Positions 7,378 to 14,959 of a stretch of 64,000 nucleotides of DNA are shown here, in pieces (the stretch's first letter is position 1; each line of letters begins with the position of its first letter). Source of the stretch: CF-118 sp035934385 (GTDB lineage Bacteria > Chloroflexota > Dormibacteria > Dormibacterales > Dormibacteraceae); assembly GCA_035934385.1 (NCBI GenBank), contig DASYXY010000064.1:1-64000 (forward strand), read 5' to 3'. The position numbers were made by a program, and so were the translations under genes. Under the pieces are notes generated by a model. The model made no database searches, was not told the origin of the DNA, and saw only the letters and a list, made by a program, of their open reading frames with translations.

Positions 7378-8577
7378 TCAGGCAGACTCGGCCTCCGGCG
7401 CTCGCCGCCGCGCGCCGGCCGACAGCATCCAGGGCAGCGCCGCCAGCGAGAAGACGACGCCGGCCGCCGCGGCCGCGAGAAACGGGATGGCCACGCCGAA
7501 GGCGAAGAGCGCACCGCCCACGAGCGACCCGACCGCGGTGGCGCTGCTGAGCGCCGTGCCCACGATGCCCTGTGCTTCGGCCCTGCGCTCCGCTACCGCG
7601 TCCATCAGAAACGAGTTCATGGATGGCGTCGTGAACGCCCACAGCGAACCCTCGAACAGGCCGACGAAAACGATCGCCGGGATGCTCGTGAGGTTCGGAT
7701 AGATCGGGCCCATCAACGACCCGAGCACCACCGAGCCGACCGCCAACCAGCGCCGGTCCCAGCGATCGGAGCTCCAGCCCGCGAGCGGTGTCGCGATCAG
7801 CAGTGGGAGCGCGAAGAGCGTGAAGGAGAGGCCGACGACCGGATCGCTCGCGCCACGCGTACGCATGTAGAGGCTCCAGATCACGTCGTAGATGCCGATC
7901 AGCAAACCGAGGCCGATCGAAAGGATCGCAACCGCAATGAGCGCCGACCTGGCGCGGGAGCTGCCAGTCATGAAGGAGCGCGGCGCGGTGGACGCGCTGC
8001 TTGACGGGCGCGCCGACGTCCGCAGCGTGACAGCGATCACGGCCGCCGCCGCCAGAAGGGCGGCACCGGTCACTGCGAAAACCGTCCAGCGTCCGAACAC
8101 GGCCAGAAAACCGCCGATGGCCGGCCCGCCGATGAAGCCGGCCTGCTGCGCGCCCGACACCCATCCGTACGCGCGGCCGAGGCTGGCGCGCGGGACGACG
8201 TCGGCCACGGCCGCGAGCTGGGCGGGAATCACGGCGGCGAAGCCGAGGCCCTGCACGAACCGCAACCCGATCAACCACTCGACAGGCAGCGGAATGATGA
8301 ACGTGAGGGACGCCGCGGCGGCCACCAACAGGCCGCCGATCATCATGGCCTTCGCCCCGACGCGCTCGGCGAGGAAGCCAGCCGGCCATTGCCCCACGGC
8401 CTGAGCGATGAGCGCGGCTCCGACGATGACGCCGACCAGCCCGTACGACGCACCGCGCTCCCGGAGGTAAAGGGGAAGGATCGGCAGCAGCGATCCAATG
8501 CCGGTGCCAGACACGAAGATGCCGGCGACGATTCCAAAAAGCGCGGAGCGGCTTTCGGTGGGTCGCGGCTCCGCCAA
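7378..8577 (-). CDS. MFS transporter
   Basis: A major facilitator superfamily permease with 12 predicted membrane helices and a long central cytoplasmic stretch. The loop 2-3 signature is recognisable as PAGFLAERVGAKAMMIGG. The frame is open far upstream inside the preceding gene, but the TTG at 8577, 4 bp after that gene's stop, gives a 399-aa protein of usual MFS length and is chosen. The order enoyl-CoA hydratase, MFS, sugar kinase on one strand suggests one transcript. The substrate is unknown; drug-efflux MFS proteins look similar. Confidence 0.83.
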   Translation of the reverse strand: MAEPRPTESRSALFGIVAGIFVSGTGIGSLLPILPLYLRERGASYGLVGVIVGAALIAQAVGQWPAGFLAERVGAKAMMIGGLLVAAAASLTFIIPLPVEWLIGLRFVQGLGFAAVIPAQLAAVADVVPRASLGRAYGWVSGAQQAGFIGGPAIGGFLAVFGRWTVFAVTGAALLAAAAVIAVTLRTSARPSSSASTAPRSFMTGSSRARSALIAVAILSIGLGLLIGIYDVIWSLYMRTRGASDPVVGLSFTLFALPLLIATPLAGWSSDRWDRRWLAVGSVVLGSLMGPIYPNLTSIPAIVFVGLFEGSLWAFTTPSMNSFLMDAVAERRAEAQGIVGTALSSATAVGSLVGGALFAFGVAIPFLAAAAAGVVFSLAALPWMLSAGARRRAPEAESA

Positions 8578-8581
8578 CTGC

Positions 8582-9412
8582 TTAGTTGTGCAGGCTCCCG
8601 AGATGCTCGGCGTACCGCTCGTCGCGCCAGCGCAGCGCGGCGCGCAGACCTTCCGAGGCGACGATGCGATGGAACTCGCGCGTCTCGGGCGTGTCAGAGG
8701 AGTGGAGGATCGCCGCAATGTCCAGGTTGGCCGCAGTCGCGCTGCGGATGCCCATCGCCTCGTAGGCACGGATGAGCGCGACCTTCGTCAGCTTCAAGAC
8801 CGGCAGAGGGACGAGCGCGATCTTGCGCACGAGCTCCTCGACCGCTGATTCGAGCTCGCCGGCCTTCACTACTCGATTGACCAGGCCGGCGCGGTGAGCC
8901 TCTTCGGCGTCCACGGTGTCGCCGGTGAAGAGCAGCTCGTTGGTCTTCTTCTGACCGAGGACGAAAGGCATGATCAGCGCTACTGGCCCGGAGCCGTAGC
9001 GGACCTCTGGCTCGCCGAACCTCGCGTCCTCGGTCGCGATCACCATGTCGCAGGCCATCGCCAGCTCGCACGCGCCCGCGAGGCACCAGCCGCGCACCGC
9101 CGCGATGGTCGGCCGCGACAGTGACCAGAGCTGCATCGCCATGCCAATGTCCTCCTCCAGGACGGCGCGCCACTGCTCGGTGCTCTCGACCTTGTTGCGC
9201 ACCTCCTCGGCGATGTCATACCCGGCCGAGAATGAGCGGCCGGCGCCGGTGAGAACGACGACCTTGACGCTGTCGTCGCTCTCGAGCTCCCGCAGATGAC
9301 GTCTCACGGTCTGCACGAGCTCGACGTTCATGGCGTTGAGCTTGTCTGGGCGGTTGAGGGTGAGCCAGGCAGCAGGGCCGCGCTGCTCCACCAGGACGAC
9401 TTCGGAGCTCAT
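8582..9412 (-). CDS. Enoyl-CoA hydratase/isomerase family protein
   Basis: Crotonase-fold acyl-CoA enzyme of 276 aa. LTLNRPDKLNAMN, the oxyanion-hole strand AGRSFSAGYDIAEE and the second oxyanion segment AAVRGWCLAGACELAMACDM are present, then ATEDARFGEPEVRYG. At the usual catalytic Glu positions, CLAGACELA matches the hydratase-type first Glu pattern only partly, so isomerase or other crotonase chemistry is possible. The ATG at 9412 is 22 bp from the divergent chrB-like gene, with a short-leader -10 box. Confidence 0.88.
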   Translation of the reverse strand: MSSEVVLVEQRGPAAWLTLNRPDKLNAMNVELVQTVRRHLRELESDDSVKVVVLTGAGRSFSAGYDIAEEVRNKVESTEQWRAVLEEDIGMAMQLWSLSRPTIAAVRGWCLAGACELAMACDMVIATEDARFGEPEVRYGSGPVALIMPFVLGQKKTNELLFTGDTVDAEEAHRAGLVNRVVKAGELESAVEELVRKIALVPLPVLKLTKVALIRAYEAMGIRSATAANLDIAAILHSSDTPETREFHRIVASEGLRAALRWRDERYAEHLGSLHN

Positions 9413-9434
9413 GCGGCAAGCCTAACCTTTGACT
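9413..9434. promoter_or_regulatory. 22-bp bidirectional promoter with overlapping -10 boxes
   Basis: TAACCT (9423-9428) lies 6 nt before the plus-strand ATG at 9435, and on the minus strand TAGGCT (9424-9419) lies 6 nt before the ATG at 9412. The two boxes share bases 9423-9424, so both transcripts would be nearly leaderless and could not be initiated at the same time. Confidence 0.5.
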
Positions 9435-9878
9435 ATGAAGTGGATCACGCGCAAGAACGCTAACGTCGATCGGATCGCGTGTCCGTGGCTCATCCGGCGC
9501 TTCGTCGACCCGGACGCTGAGTTTCTTTACGTCCCCGCCGACGAGGTCATGGCTGTGGCTGCGCGAGAAGGTGCCATACCGTACGACGTCAAGAACGTCG
9601 AGCTCGGCCACGTCGACGGACGGTGCAGCTTCGAGTCGATCATGGTCAAGTACGGGCTGGACGATCCCGGCCTGAAGAGGCTCGCGCAGATCGTGCACGG
9701 CGCCGACGTCAGCGCGGACCGCGCCTCCTCGCCGGAGGCCGCGGGCCTGTACGCGATTGCCAACGGCTTCGCTCTTGTGCACGGCGAAGACGACCATCGG
9801 AAGATCGAGCTCGAGACACCGATGTACGACGCGCTCTACGCGTGGTGCCAGGCCGAGGCGGCGAAGGGCCGCGGCTGA
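9435..9878 (+). CDS. ChrB C-terminal domain protein (chromate-resistance-associated)
   Basis: A 147-aa stand-alone copy of the domain found at the C-terminus of ChrB. The diagnostic start is MKWITRKNANVDRIACPWLIRRFVD, here split as MKWITRKNANVDRI and ACPWLIRRFVD, followed by YDVKNVELGHVDGRCSFE and LARLxQIVHGAD-like KRLAQIVHGADVS. In full ChrB proteins this region senses or handles chromate; no ChrA transporter is nearby. Start ATG 9435 fits the 6-nt leader. Its last 43 bp overlap the convergent DUF385 gene. Confidence 0.88.
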   Translation: MKWITRKNANVDRIACPWLIRRFVDPDAEFLYVPADEVMAVAAREGAIPYDVKNVELGHVDGRCSFESIMVKYGLDDPGLKRLAQIVHGADVSADRASSPEAAGLYAIANGFALVHGEDDHRKIELETPMYDALYAWCQAEAAKGRG

Positions 9879-10279
9879 ACGATCCGCATGCGGAGGTACT
9901 GCGCGATGCCGATGAGCCGGAACTGGAACAGCTCGTAGCGGGGGAAGGCGGGCGCTGCCGCCTCGTAGTCGATGACCTCCGGCGAGGTCAGGGTGTAGTC
10001 GTGGCCCATGTAGGTCACCTCGCCTGAGCCGGACGCGCTGATGTTGCGAAACCAGCCCGCACCCTCGCCGAACGTGAGCGGCATGACGAAGCTGTCGCCG
10101 AGGCGGCGCATTCCGAGAGGCGTGGCGTAAACGCGGCCCGTCTTGCGGCCGCGGTGGCGGATCACGCCCACGACGCGCATCCAGCTCCGGCCGGCGACCA
10201 GCAGCGTCAGCGGGTTGACAACCTGAGCGACGAGACGAATGGCGTTCCGGGCTCCTGGTCCGAGGGTCAGGTGTTTCAT
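9836..10279 (-). CDS. Nitroreductase family deazaflavin (F420)-dependent oxidoreductase, Ddn-like
   Basis: A 147-aa split-beta-barrel protein of the DUF385/Ddn family that typically uses cofactor F420. Visible family features are RGRKTGRVYATPLGMRRLGDSFVMPLTFGEGAGWFRNI, quoted in part as RGRKTGRVYATPL and TFGEGAGWFRNI, and the C-terminal FPRYELFQFRL. The gene follows the MarR gene on the same strand with a 72-bp gap that contains a strong inverted repeat, so it is a likely target of that regulator. Confidence 0.85.
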   Translation of the reverse strand: MKHLTLGPGARNAIRLVAQVVNPLTLLVAGRSWMRVVGVIRHRGRKTGRVYATPLGMRRLGDSFVMPLTFGEGAGWFRNISASGSGEVTYMGHDYTLTSPEVIDYEAAAPAFPRYELFQFRLIGIAQYLRMRIVQPRPFAASAWHHA

Positions 10280-10312
10280 ACCCGAGAGAAATGGCCGCTG
10301 CAGCCACTTATT

Positions 10313-10339
10313 CCCTTGAGGGGATAATTCCTCTAAGGG
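10313..10339. promoter_or_regulatory. Inverted repeat between marR and the Ddn-like gene
   Basis: CCCTTGAGG (10313-10321) and CCTCTAAGGG (10330-10339) pair over 9 bp with one bulged base around an 8-nt loop. There is no T-run, so an operator is more likely than a terminator; it sits about 35-60 bp upstream of the Ddn-like start. Confidence 0.5.
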
Positions 10340-10351
10340 ACGATTGGGAGG

Positions 10352-10792
10352 TCAGGCCAGTTTGGCCTGTGCGGTCAGGATCACGCGGGTCAGCATGTCT
10401 GTCAACGCCTTGCGCTCGGCCGCGGAGAGCGGACCGAAGAACTCATCCACGGCAGCATCGAACGCCTTGACCGCCCGTTTCTGCACGGTCCGTCCCTTCG
10501 CCGTCAGGTGCAGCGCATACGATCGCCGATCGGTCGGGTTCCGCCGCCGCTCGACCACGCCCTGCCGCTCGAGTTCGTCGATCAGCTCGACCACCGTGGT
10601 GCGGTCGATTCCAAGCTGTTCGCCGAGCTCCTGCTGGGACAGTGGGCCCTCGCCGAGCAGGTTCATCACGCCGCACAGCTGCACGCTCAGCCCGAGAGGA
10701 TTTAGCCGGCGCTTCGCCAGCTCCTGGCCTGTGCGGGCGGCGATCGTGATCAGGGCGCCAGGACGGTTGATCAGCGAGGGAGGAATCGGCAT
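10352..10792 (-). CDS. MarR family transcriptional regulator
   Basis: A 146-aa winged-helix repressor-type protein. The MarR core is clear: NLLGEGPLSQQELGEQLGID as helices 2-3, RTTVVELIDELERQGVVERR as the recognition helix region, then the wing NPTDRRSYALHLTAKG. The frame is open upstream into the divergent gene, but the ATG at 10792 gives the normal length and has GATAAT 7 nt upstream. It probably regulates the downstream Ddn-like gene and itself. Confidence 0.88.
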   Translation of the reverse strand: MPIPPSLINRPGALITIAARTGQELAKRRLNPLGLSVQLCGVMNLLGEGPLSQQELGEQLGIDRTTVVELIDELERQGVVERRRNPTDRRSYALHLTAKGRTVQKRAVKAFDAAVDEFFGPLSAAERKALTDMLTRVILTAQAKLA

Positions 10793-10805
10793 CAGCCTGA
10801 TTATC
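10793..10805 (-). promoter_or_regulatory. Short-leader -10 box for marR
   Basis: On the minus strand GATAAT (10805-10800) is followed by 7 nt and the ATG at 10792. Confidence 0.35.
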
Positions 10806-10882
10806 CCCAGATCCGGCTCGGACTCAACCTTGCGCTGACGATCAGCGGTTCGATCCGTTTTGCCCAGGAAAGGCCCCCGGTT

Positions 10883-10894
10883 TATCGTGGAGGC
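10883..10894 (+). promoter_or_regulatory. Short-leader -10 box for the HELNE-motif gene
   Basis: TATCGT (10883-10888) is followed by 6 nt, GGAGGC, and the GTG at 10895. The GGAGG is only one base from the GTG, too close to act as a normal ribosome binding site. Confidence 0.35.
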
Positions 10895-11803
10895 GTGACC
10901 TCCGTGCTGCGGGTGGTGGCGCGGCCCCAGTCCGAAGCCGCCGCGGTTTACCGCCGGGCCATCGGACGCCCTGACGTGATCGCGCCTGGCATCGCGCCTC
11001 ATCCCGAGTTCGACCTGGTCAATCACGGTGGCAAGACCATCGCAAGCCTGACTTTCGTCAGCTTCTATCTCGGCGGTGGGTCGTGGCCGGCCGCCGACAG
11101 GAAGTCGATCGATGCCGCGCTCGAGGCTGCGATGGCGGACTCCGGCCTCAACAATGTCATGGCCCAGTATTTCGGCGGCGTTCCACCGCCCTCGACGGCC
11201 ATGCCGTCGCAGAGCTCCAGCCTGGTCCCGCCACCGACCACGGACAACGCGGCCGTCGCAACGATCATCGGCCAGCTCGCCGGCGGGAATCTCCTCGACG
11301 GGCTCGACCTCAGTCGGTCTGTGGTCAACCTCATGCTGCCACCCGGGGTCGTCCTGGCGGACAAAGGCGGAGCCGACTCCATGCACGGCCTGGGCGGGTA
11401 TCACGGCTCAGTCAGCCTGAAAGGGGTCGATGTCTACTACGCGGTCGGTGTCTATTCGCAGGTCCTGCCGGACGGCCGCCAGAACGGAATCGTCGCGTTC
11501 GACCAACCGTGGAAGAACGTGGTCGCGACCTTCTATCACGAGTTGAACGAGGTACGGACCGACGCGGACGTGGACGATGCGATCCGGACAGGCAACGACG
11601 GGCTGCTTGGTTGGACCTCATCGCAGGGCTACGAAGTGGGGGACGAGCCAGTCTTCGAAGCGAGCACTGACCCTTCACTGGTGTTCAAAGAAGTCGAGCT
11701 GGCGGATGGGAGCGGCGCCGTTCCAGTCCAGCTCATGTGGTCCAACACGGTGCACGGGCCGGAGGGTCCGGTCAATGCGCCCGAAGGTGGTGGGGCGGCT
11801 TGA
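10895..11803 (+). CDS. Unrecognised protein with an HELNEVRTD motif, coupled to a phosphoesterase
   Basis: I do not firmly recognise this 302-aa protein. A central FDQPWKNVVATFYHELNEVR is followed by TDADVDDAIRTGNDGLLGW and QGYEVGDEPVF. That order, a His-Glu helix, a T-D-P-like turn and then E-x-GD, recalls the Exordium/phosphate-induced family and HExxH-like proteins, but only one HExxE-type element is present and I would not claim protease activity. The middle (residues about 95-125) is Pro/Ser-rich. There is no signal peptide. Its stop overlaps the TTG start of the phosphoesterase gene (TTGA), so the two are probably translated together. Confidence 0.6.
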   Translation: MTSVLRVVARPQSEAAAVYRRAIGRPDVIAPGIAPHPEFDLVNHGGKTIASLTFVSFYLGGGSWPAADRKSIDAALEAAMADSGLNNVMAQYFGGVPPPSTAMPSQSSSLVPPPTTDNAAVATIIGQLAGGNLLDGLDLSRSVVNLMLPPGVVLADKGGADSMHGLGGYHGSVSLKGVDVYYAVGVYSQVLPDGRQNGIVAFDQPWKNVVATFYHELNEVRTDADVDDAIRTGNDGLLGWTSSQGYEVGDEPVFEASTDPSLVFKEVELADGSGAVPVQLMWSNTVHGPEGPVNAPEGGGAA

Positions 11804-12960
11804 GCGCGACCTCCACCGTCAAGCGGGTCGTGATCATGATCCAGGAGAACCACACCACGGACAACTACTTCCGCGACCTGGCGCCTTGGGGCGCCAATGT
11901 GGCGACCGGATGGCCCACCACCGCGAATCCCCCACCGCAGCCGCCATTCAGCGCGTACTACCCGCCGCACGACCGGCGCGCCTACTTCAACTGGCTCACC
12001 AAAGGCACCGCGGAGCACTCCCAGTTCGACACCGCGGCGGACATTCCTTTCTATCTGTACCTGGCGATCACGGGAGCGTTCCTCGAGAACCACTGCGCTG
12101 GATTCGGTACCAACTCCACGCCGAACCACATGCTCCTGGTCGGTGGTCAGAGTCCGACCCTTGGCAATCCGCCTCGGCGGTCGATGCCGGCGTGGGACCT
12201 GCCCTCGCTCCCGGGCCTGGCCGAGGACAGCAAGGTGGGATGGCGGTGCTATGTGCCGCCCGACCAGTTTCCGATCGGGTTCTACAAGCAGCTGCGAAGT
12301 TCCCCCAACGTCCTGCCGTCGTCGCAGTTCGTCGCCGACGCCGGTGGTGGCGGCCTTCCGGCTCTGGTCTACCTGTGGCACCAGAGCGGCCAGGACGAGC
12401 ACCCGCCGGCCAACGTCACTGACGGCATGCGGTTGATCTGGCAGTCGGTCGATGCGGTCGTTCGCGGCGGCGGATGGGAGGAGACGGTCTTCATGCTCAC
12501 GTGGGACGACTGGGGTGGATTCGACGACCACGTAGCCACGCCGGCCGTCGAGTACACGCCCGACAACGTGCAGCTTGCATTCGGGCCGCGGGTGCCGCTT
12601 CTGATGTTCGGTGGTCACGTCAAGCCCGGCATCGACAGCCGGTGGTGCTCGCATGTCAGTGTGCCGCGGACGGCGATCCAGCTGTTGGGCCTTCGTGACC
12701 TCGGCGTGCCGAGACTGGATCGGGACGCCGGCCTGAGCGACCTGGTCGACCCCGCGATGAAGGCCAATCCGCGGCCGCCGGCGTTCGGCAGGCTGATCAC
12801 GTTTCCCGCCGCACCAAGCCCGACTCCGCCGCTGCATCCCCTTCCGCCGCCGCCGGCCGAAGCGCCTGCGCCAGTCGCGCCGGTGCTGCTGCGCAACGGC
12901 AAGACGCTGCCGCCTCCAAACGATGCGCCGCTGCCGCAGCAGCCGAAACCGCCGGCCTAG
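11800..12960 (+). CDS. Phosphoesterase family protein (phospholipase C / acid phosphatase-like), no signal peptide
   Basis: Alkaline-phosphatase-superfamily phosphoesterase (the family of bacterial non-toxic phospholipase C and AcpA), 386 aa. The metal site begins VVIMIQENHTTDNYFRDL, continues with FGTNSTPNHMLLVGG, and closes with TWDDWGGFDDHV and GFGPRVPLL-like AFGPRVPLLMFG. The TTG at 11800 is chosen because it overlaps the upstream stop; no better start lies between it and the first motif. Relatives usually carry Tat signals, but here the catalytic motif begins within 12 residues of the start. The last 60 residues are Pro-rich. Confidence 0.83.
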   Translation: MSATSTVKRVVIMIQENHTTDNYFRDLAPWGANVATGWPTTANPPPQPPFSAYYPPHDRRAYFNWLTKGTAEHSQFDTAADIPFYLYLAITGAFLENHCAGFGTNSTPNHMLLVGGQSPTLGNPPRRSMPAWDLPSLPGLAEDSKVGWRCYVPPDQFPIGFYKQLRSSPNVLPSSQFVADAGGGGLPALVYLWHQSGQDEHPPANVTDGMRLIWQSVDAVVRGGGWEETVFMLTWDDWGGFDDHVATPAVEYTPDNVQLAFGPRVPLLMFGGHVKPGIDSRWCSHVSVPRTAIQLLGLRDLGVPRLDRDAGLSDLVDPAMKANPRPPAFGRLITFPAAPSPTPPLHPLPPPPAEAPAPVAPVLLRNGKTLPPPNDAPLPQQPKPPA

Positions 12961-13706
12961 CTGAGCGCTTCGAACTCCCGGTCGGTCAGCTCGACTTGTT
13001 GGGCGGCCAGGTTCTCCTCCAGGTGTGGGAGCGACAGCGTTCCGGGGATGGGCAGCATCACGGGGGAGCGTTTCAGCAGCCACGCAAGCGCGACCTGGTG
13101 CGGCGTGGCGCCCTTGCGTCTCGCGATCTCTTCGAGCGCCGCGCCTTCGGCACCGTGGAGCGGATAGAACGGCACGAACGGGATGCCTTCGCGCGTGCAG
13201 TAGCCCACCTCGGCGCCGTACCGGCGCTCCGAGAGGCTGTACCACTGCTGCACCGCCGCGATCGGCAGCACCTTGCGTGCGCGTTCGATCTGGTCGACGG
13301 TGACCTGCGAGACCCCGACATGGCGAATGACTCCGCGGTCCACGTACTCCTTGAGCGCGGCGAGGCTCGCCTCGATGGGAACGTTCGCGTCGACCCGGTG
13401 CAGGTAGTAGAGGGCGATGCTCTTGGCGCGCAGGCGGCGAAGGCTTTCCTCGATCTCGGCGCCGATCGCTTCAGGCGTGCCGTCGTTGTAGCCGCCTTTC
13501 GTTGCCACCACGACGTCTTTGGGCATGGGGGAGAGCGCGGCGCCGATGGTCGTCTCGCTCTGCCCACCGGTGTAGAGGTGTGCCGTATCGATCAATTGCA
13601 GTCCCGAGGCGATTGCCGCCTTGACGAACGCAACATTCGCCGGCGTGTTCGTGAGCCGGTTCGTGCCCATTCCGATGCGGGCGACCTCGACGCCGGCAAA
13701 CCTCAT
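12957..13706 (-). CDS. Aldo/keto reductase
   Basis: NAD(P)H-dependent aldo/keto reductase of 249 aa, somewhat short for the family. The tetrad is visible as LIDTAHLYTGGQSE (Asp and Tyr), VVVATKGG (Lys) and ALYYLHRVD (His), with IRHVGVSQVTVDQIERA and IPGTLSLPHLEENLAA forming the cofactor-binding end. Its stop shares four bases with the convergent phosphoesterase stop. It is the last gene of a minus-strand run that includes the PPOX-like and alpha/beta-hydrolase genes. Confidence 0.9.
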   Translation of the reverse strand: MRFAGVEVARIGMGTNRLTNTPANVAFVKAAIASGLQLIDTAHLYTGGQSETTIGAALSPMPKDVVVATKGGYNDGTPEAIGAEIEESLRRLRAKSIALYYLHRVDANVPIEASLAALKEYVDRGVIRHVGVSQVTVDQIERARKVLPIAAVQQWYSLSERRYGAEVGYCTREGIPFVPFYPLHGAEGAALEEIARRKGATPHQVALAWLLKRSPVMLPIPGTLSLPHLEENLAAQQVELTDREFEALS

Positions 13707-13710
13707 ATGC

Positions 13711-14043
13711 TCATCCCCAGACGCGAACGCGCAAGGGGTGGATCGTGACGATCACCCGTCCCTCGCCCGGCCGATCGCGGGCGTGCAGGTCGACGCCGTA
13801 CCTGGAGCCTACGAGGTCGGCGAATTTGTAATCCGTGTCGGGCTCGATCTGAGCGTCGCCTCGCAGCTCGACGTACCGGCCAGGATTGGACAGGTCGAGC
13901 AGCAGCACGCTCACCTTGGGATTGCGCCTGAGGTTCTTCGTCTTCTGGCGGCTCGTGTTGTGCGACATCCTCACGGCGCCGTCTTGCGCGAGGAACCACA
14001 ACGCCGACACCTGCGGCCGCCCATCGGCGCCCACGGTCGCCAT
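13711..14043 (-). CDS. PPOX-class (F420-dependent-like) split-barrel protein, start uncertain
   Basis: Pyridoxamine-phosphate-oxidase-like protein of the F420-dependent class; the hallmark is LATVGxDGRPQ-like MATVGADGRPQVSALWFL, then RMSHNTSRQKTKNLRRNPKV. The ATG at 14043 is the only usual start, but it falls inside beta-strand 1. The 16 codons before it, SQSHRDLLQSRVAI among them, read as the normal N-terminal helix and are in frame directly after the TGA (14094-14092) of the upstream hydrolase, with no ATG, GTG or TTG among them. The true start may be non-standard, or the two genes were once one frame. Confidence 0.75.
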   Translation of the reverse strand: MATVGADGRPQVSALWFLAQDGAVRMSHNTSRQKTKNLRRNPKVSVLLLDLSNPGRYVELRGDAQIEPDTDYKFADLVGSRYGVDLHARDRPGEGRVIVTIHPLRVRVWG

Positions 14044-14091
14044 GATCGCGACGCGCGACTGAAGGAGATCGCGGTGGCTTTGGGAATCGAC

Positions 14092-14898
14092 TCAGGCGGG
14101 TCGGGCACTCGCTCCATCTTGCACGAAGGCTCGGATGGCATCGAGCAGCTGCGCAGGCGTCTCGATCTGTGGGAGATGGCCCGTGTTCTCGAGAAGCCGA
14201 AACTCACTCCGCGGAATGGCCGCCGCGAACGCGCGGCCGTAATCGACATTGGCGATGCGGTCTGCGTCGCCCCAGAGAACGAGCGTGGGTCGTGTCACAC
14301 CTCGGAGCCGTTGCGCGAGGCTCGGGTCGTTCATCGACGTGCCGGCGTACACGGTGAGGGTCGCGCGGTTGCCGGCCATCGCCTGGAGCGCCTCCGGCGG
14401 AAGCTTCGTCGGATCGATGCCGAACTTGTCGGGGTCGTGGTAGCTGTGCTCCGCGACCTGCCTCGGAGTGAGGGAGAAGAAGTCGACCACAGGGTTGCCT
14501 GGGACCTCAATGCCGACCGCGTCCACGATGACGAACCGAACCGCGCGCGGGCTGTTGAGCAGCGCCATCTCAGCCGCGATCCATCCGCCCATGGAGTTGC
14601 CCACAACCGTGACGTCCTGCAGCTCGAGCGCATCGAGCAGCGCCACATACAGCCCGGCGAGACCGCGAACGGAGTGGAGCGAGTCGGGCCGGGGCGTACC
14701 CGCGAATCCAGGATGCGTCGGTGTGATCACGCGGGCGGGCTGGGAGGCCAGCAGGTCCGCGAATCCGCTCATCGTCAGCGGCCCTCCTCCGCCGTGCAGG
14801 AGCAGGTACGGCGCTCCCTCGCCGCGCTCTGAGACCGTGACCTCGAGGATGCCGAGGCCCGCCACCGTGACCTTGTGATTGCTCGTGATTGCGTTCAT
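14092..14898 (-). CDS. Alpha/beta hydrolase
   Basis: A 268-aa alpha/beta hydrolase. The oxyanion motif LLLHGGGGP, nucleophile elbow VVGNSMGGW, acid strand LVLWGDAD and terminal GHLPQIETP give the Ser-Asp-His triad; the sequence resembles C-C bond hydrolases of aromatic meta-cleavage pathways (MhpC/BphD type), but no ring-cleavage genes are near. It is divergent from a MarR-type gene across a 61-bp palindrome-rich gap, its likely control region, and precedes the PPOX gene in the same frame. Confidence 0.87.
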   Translation of the reverse strand: MNAITSNHKVTVAGLGILEVTVSERGEGAPYLLLHGGGGPLTMSGFADLLASQPARVITPTHPGFAGTPRPDSLHSVRGLAGLYVALLDALELQDVTVVGNSMGGWIAAEMALLNSPRAVRFVIVDAVGIEVPGNPVVDFFSLTPRQVAEHSYHDPDKFGIDPTKLPPEALQAMAGNRATLTVYAGTSMNDPSLAQRLRGVTRPTLVLWGDADRIANVDYGRAFAAAIPRSEFRLLENTGHLPQIETPAQLLDAIRAFVQDGASARPA

Positions 14899-14959
14899 AT
14901 CAGGAAGTTTATATCAATACTTTGAGATATGCAAGCTTAGATACAGGTATCCTGTTGTC
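14899..14959. promoter_or_regulatory. Divergent promoter/operator between hydrolase and marR genes
   Basis: The gap holds two inverted repeats: ATATC-N10-GATAT (14911-14930) and the near-perfect GATACAGGTATC (14940-14951). TATAAA (minus strand, 14913-14908) is 9 nt from the hydrolase ATG and overlaps the first repeat; TATCCT (14948-14953) is 6 nt from the marR GTG and overlaps the second. Confidence 0.6.

Noticed and set aside
11629..13245. A 538-codon open frame opposite the phosphoesterase gene
   Set aside because: Runs antisense to a clear phosphoesterase and partly to an aldo/keto reductase; Arg/Pro/Gly-rich and without motifs.
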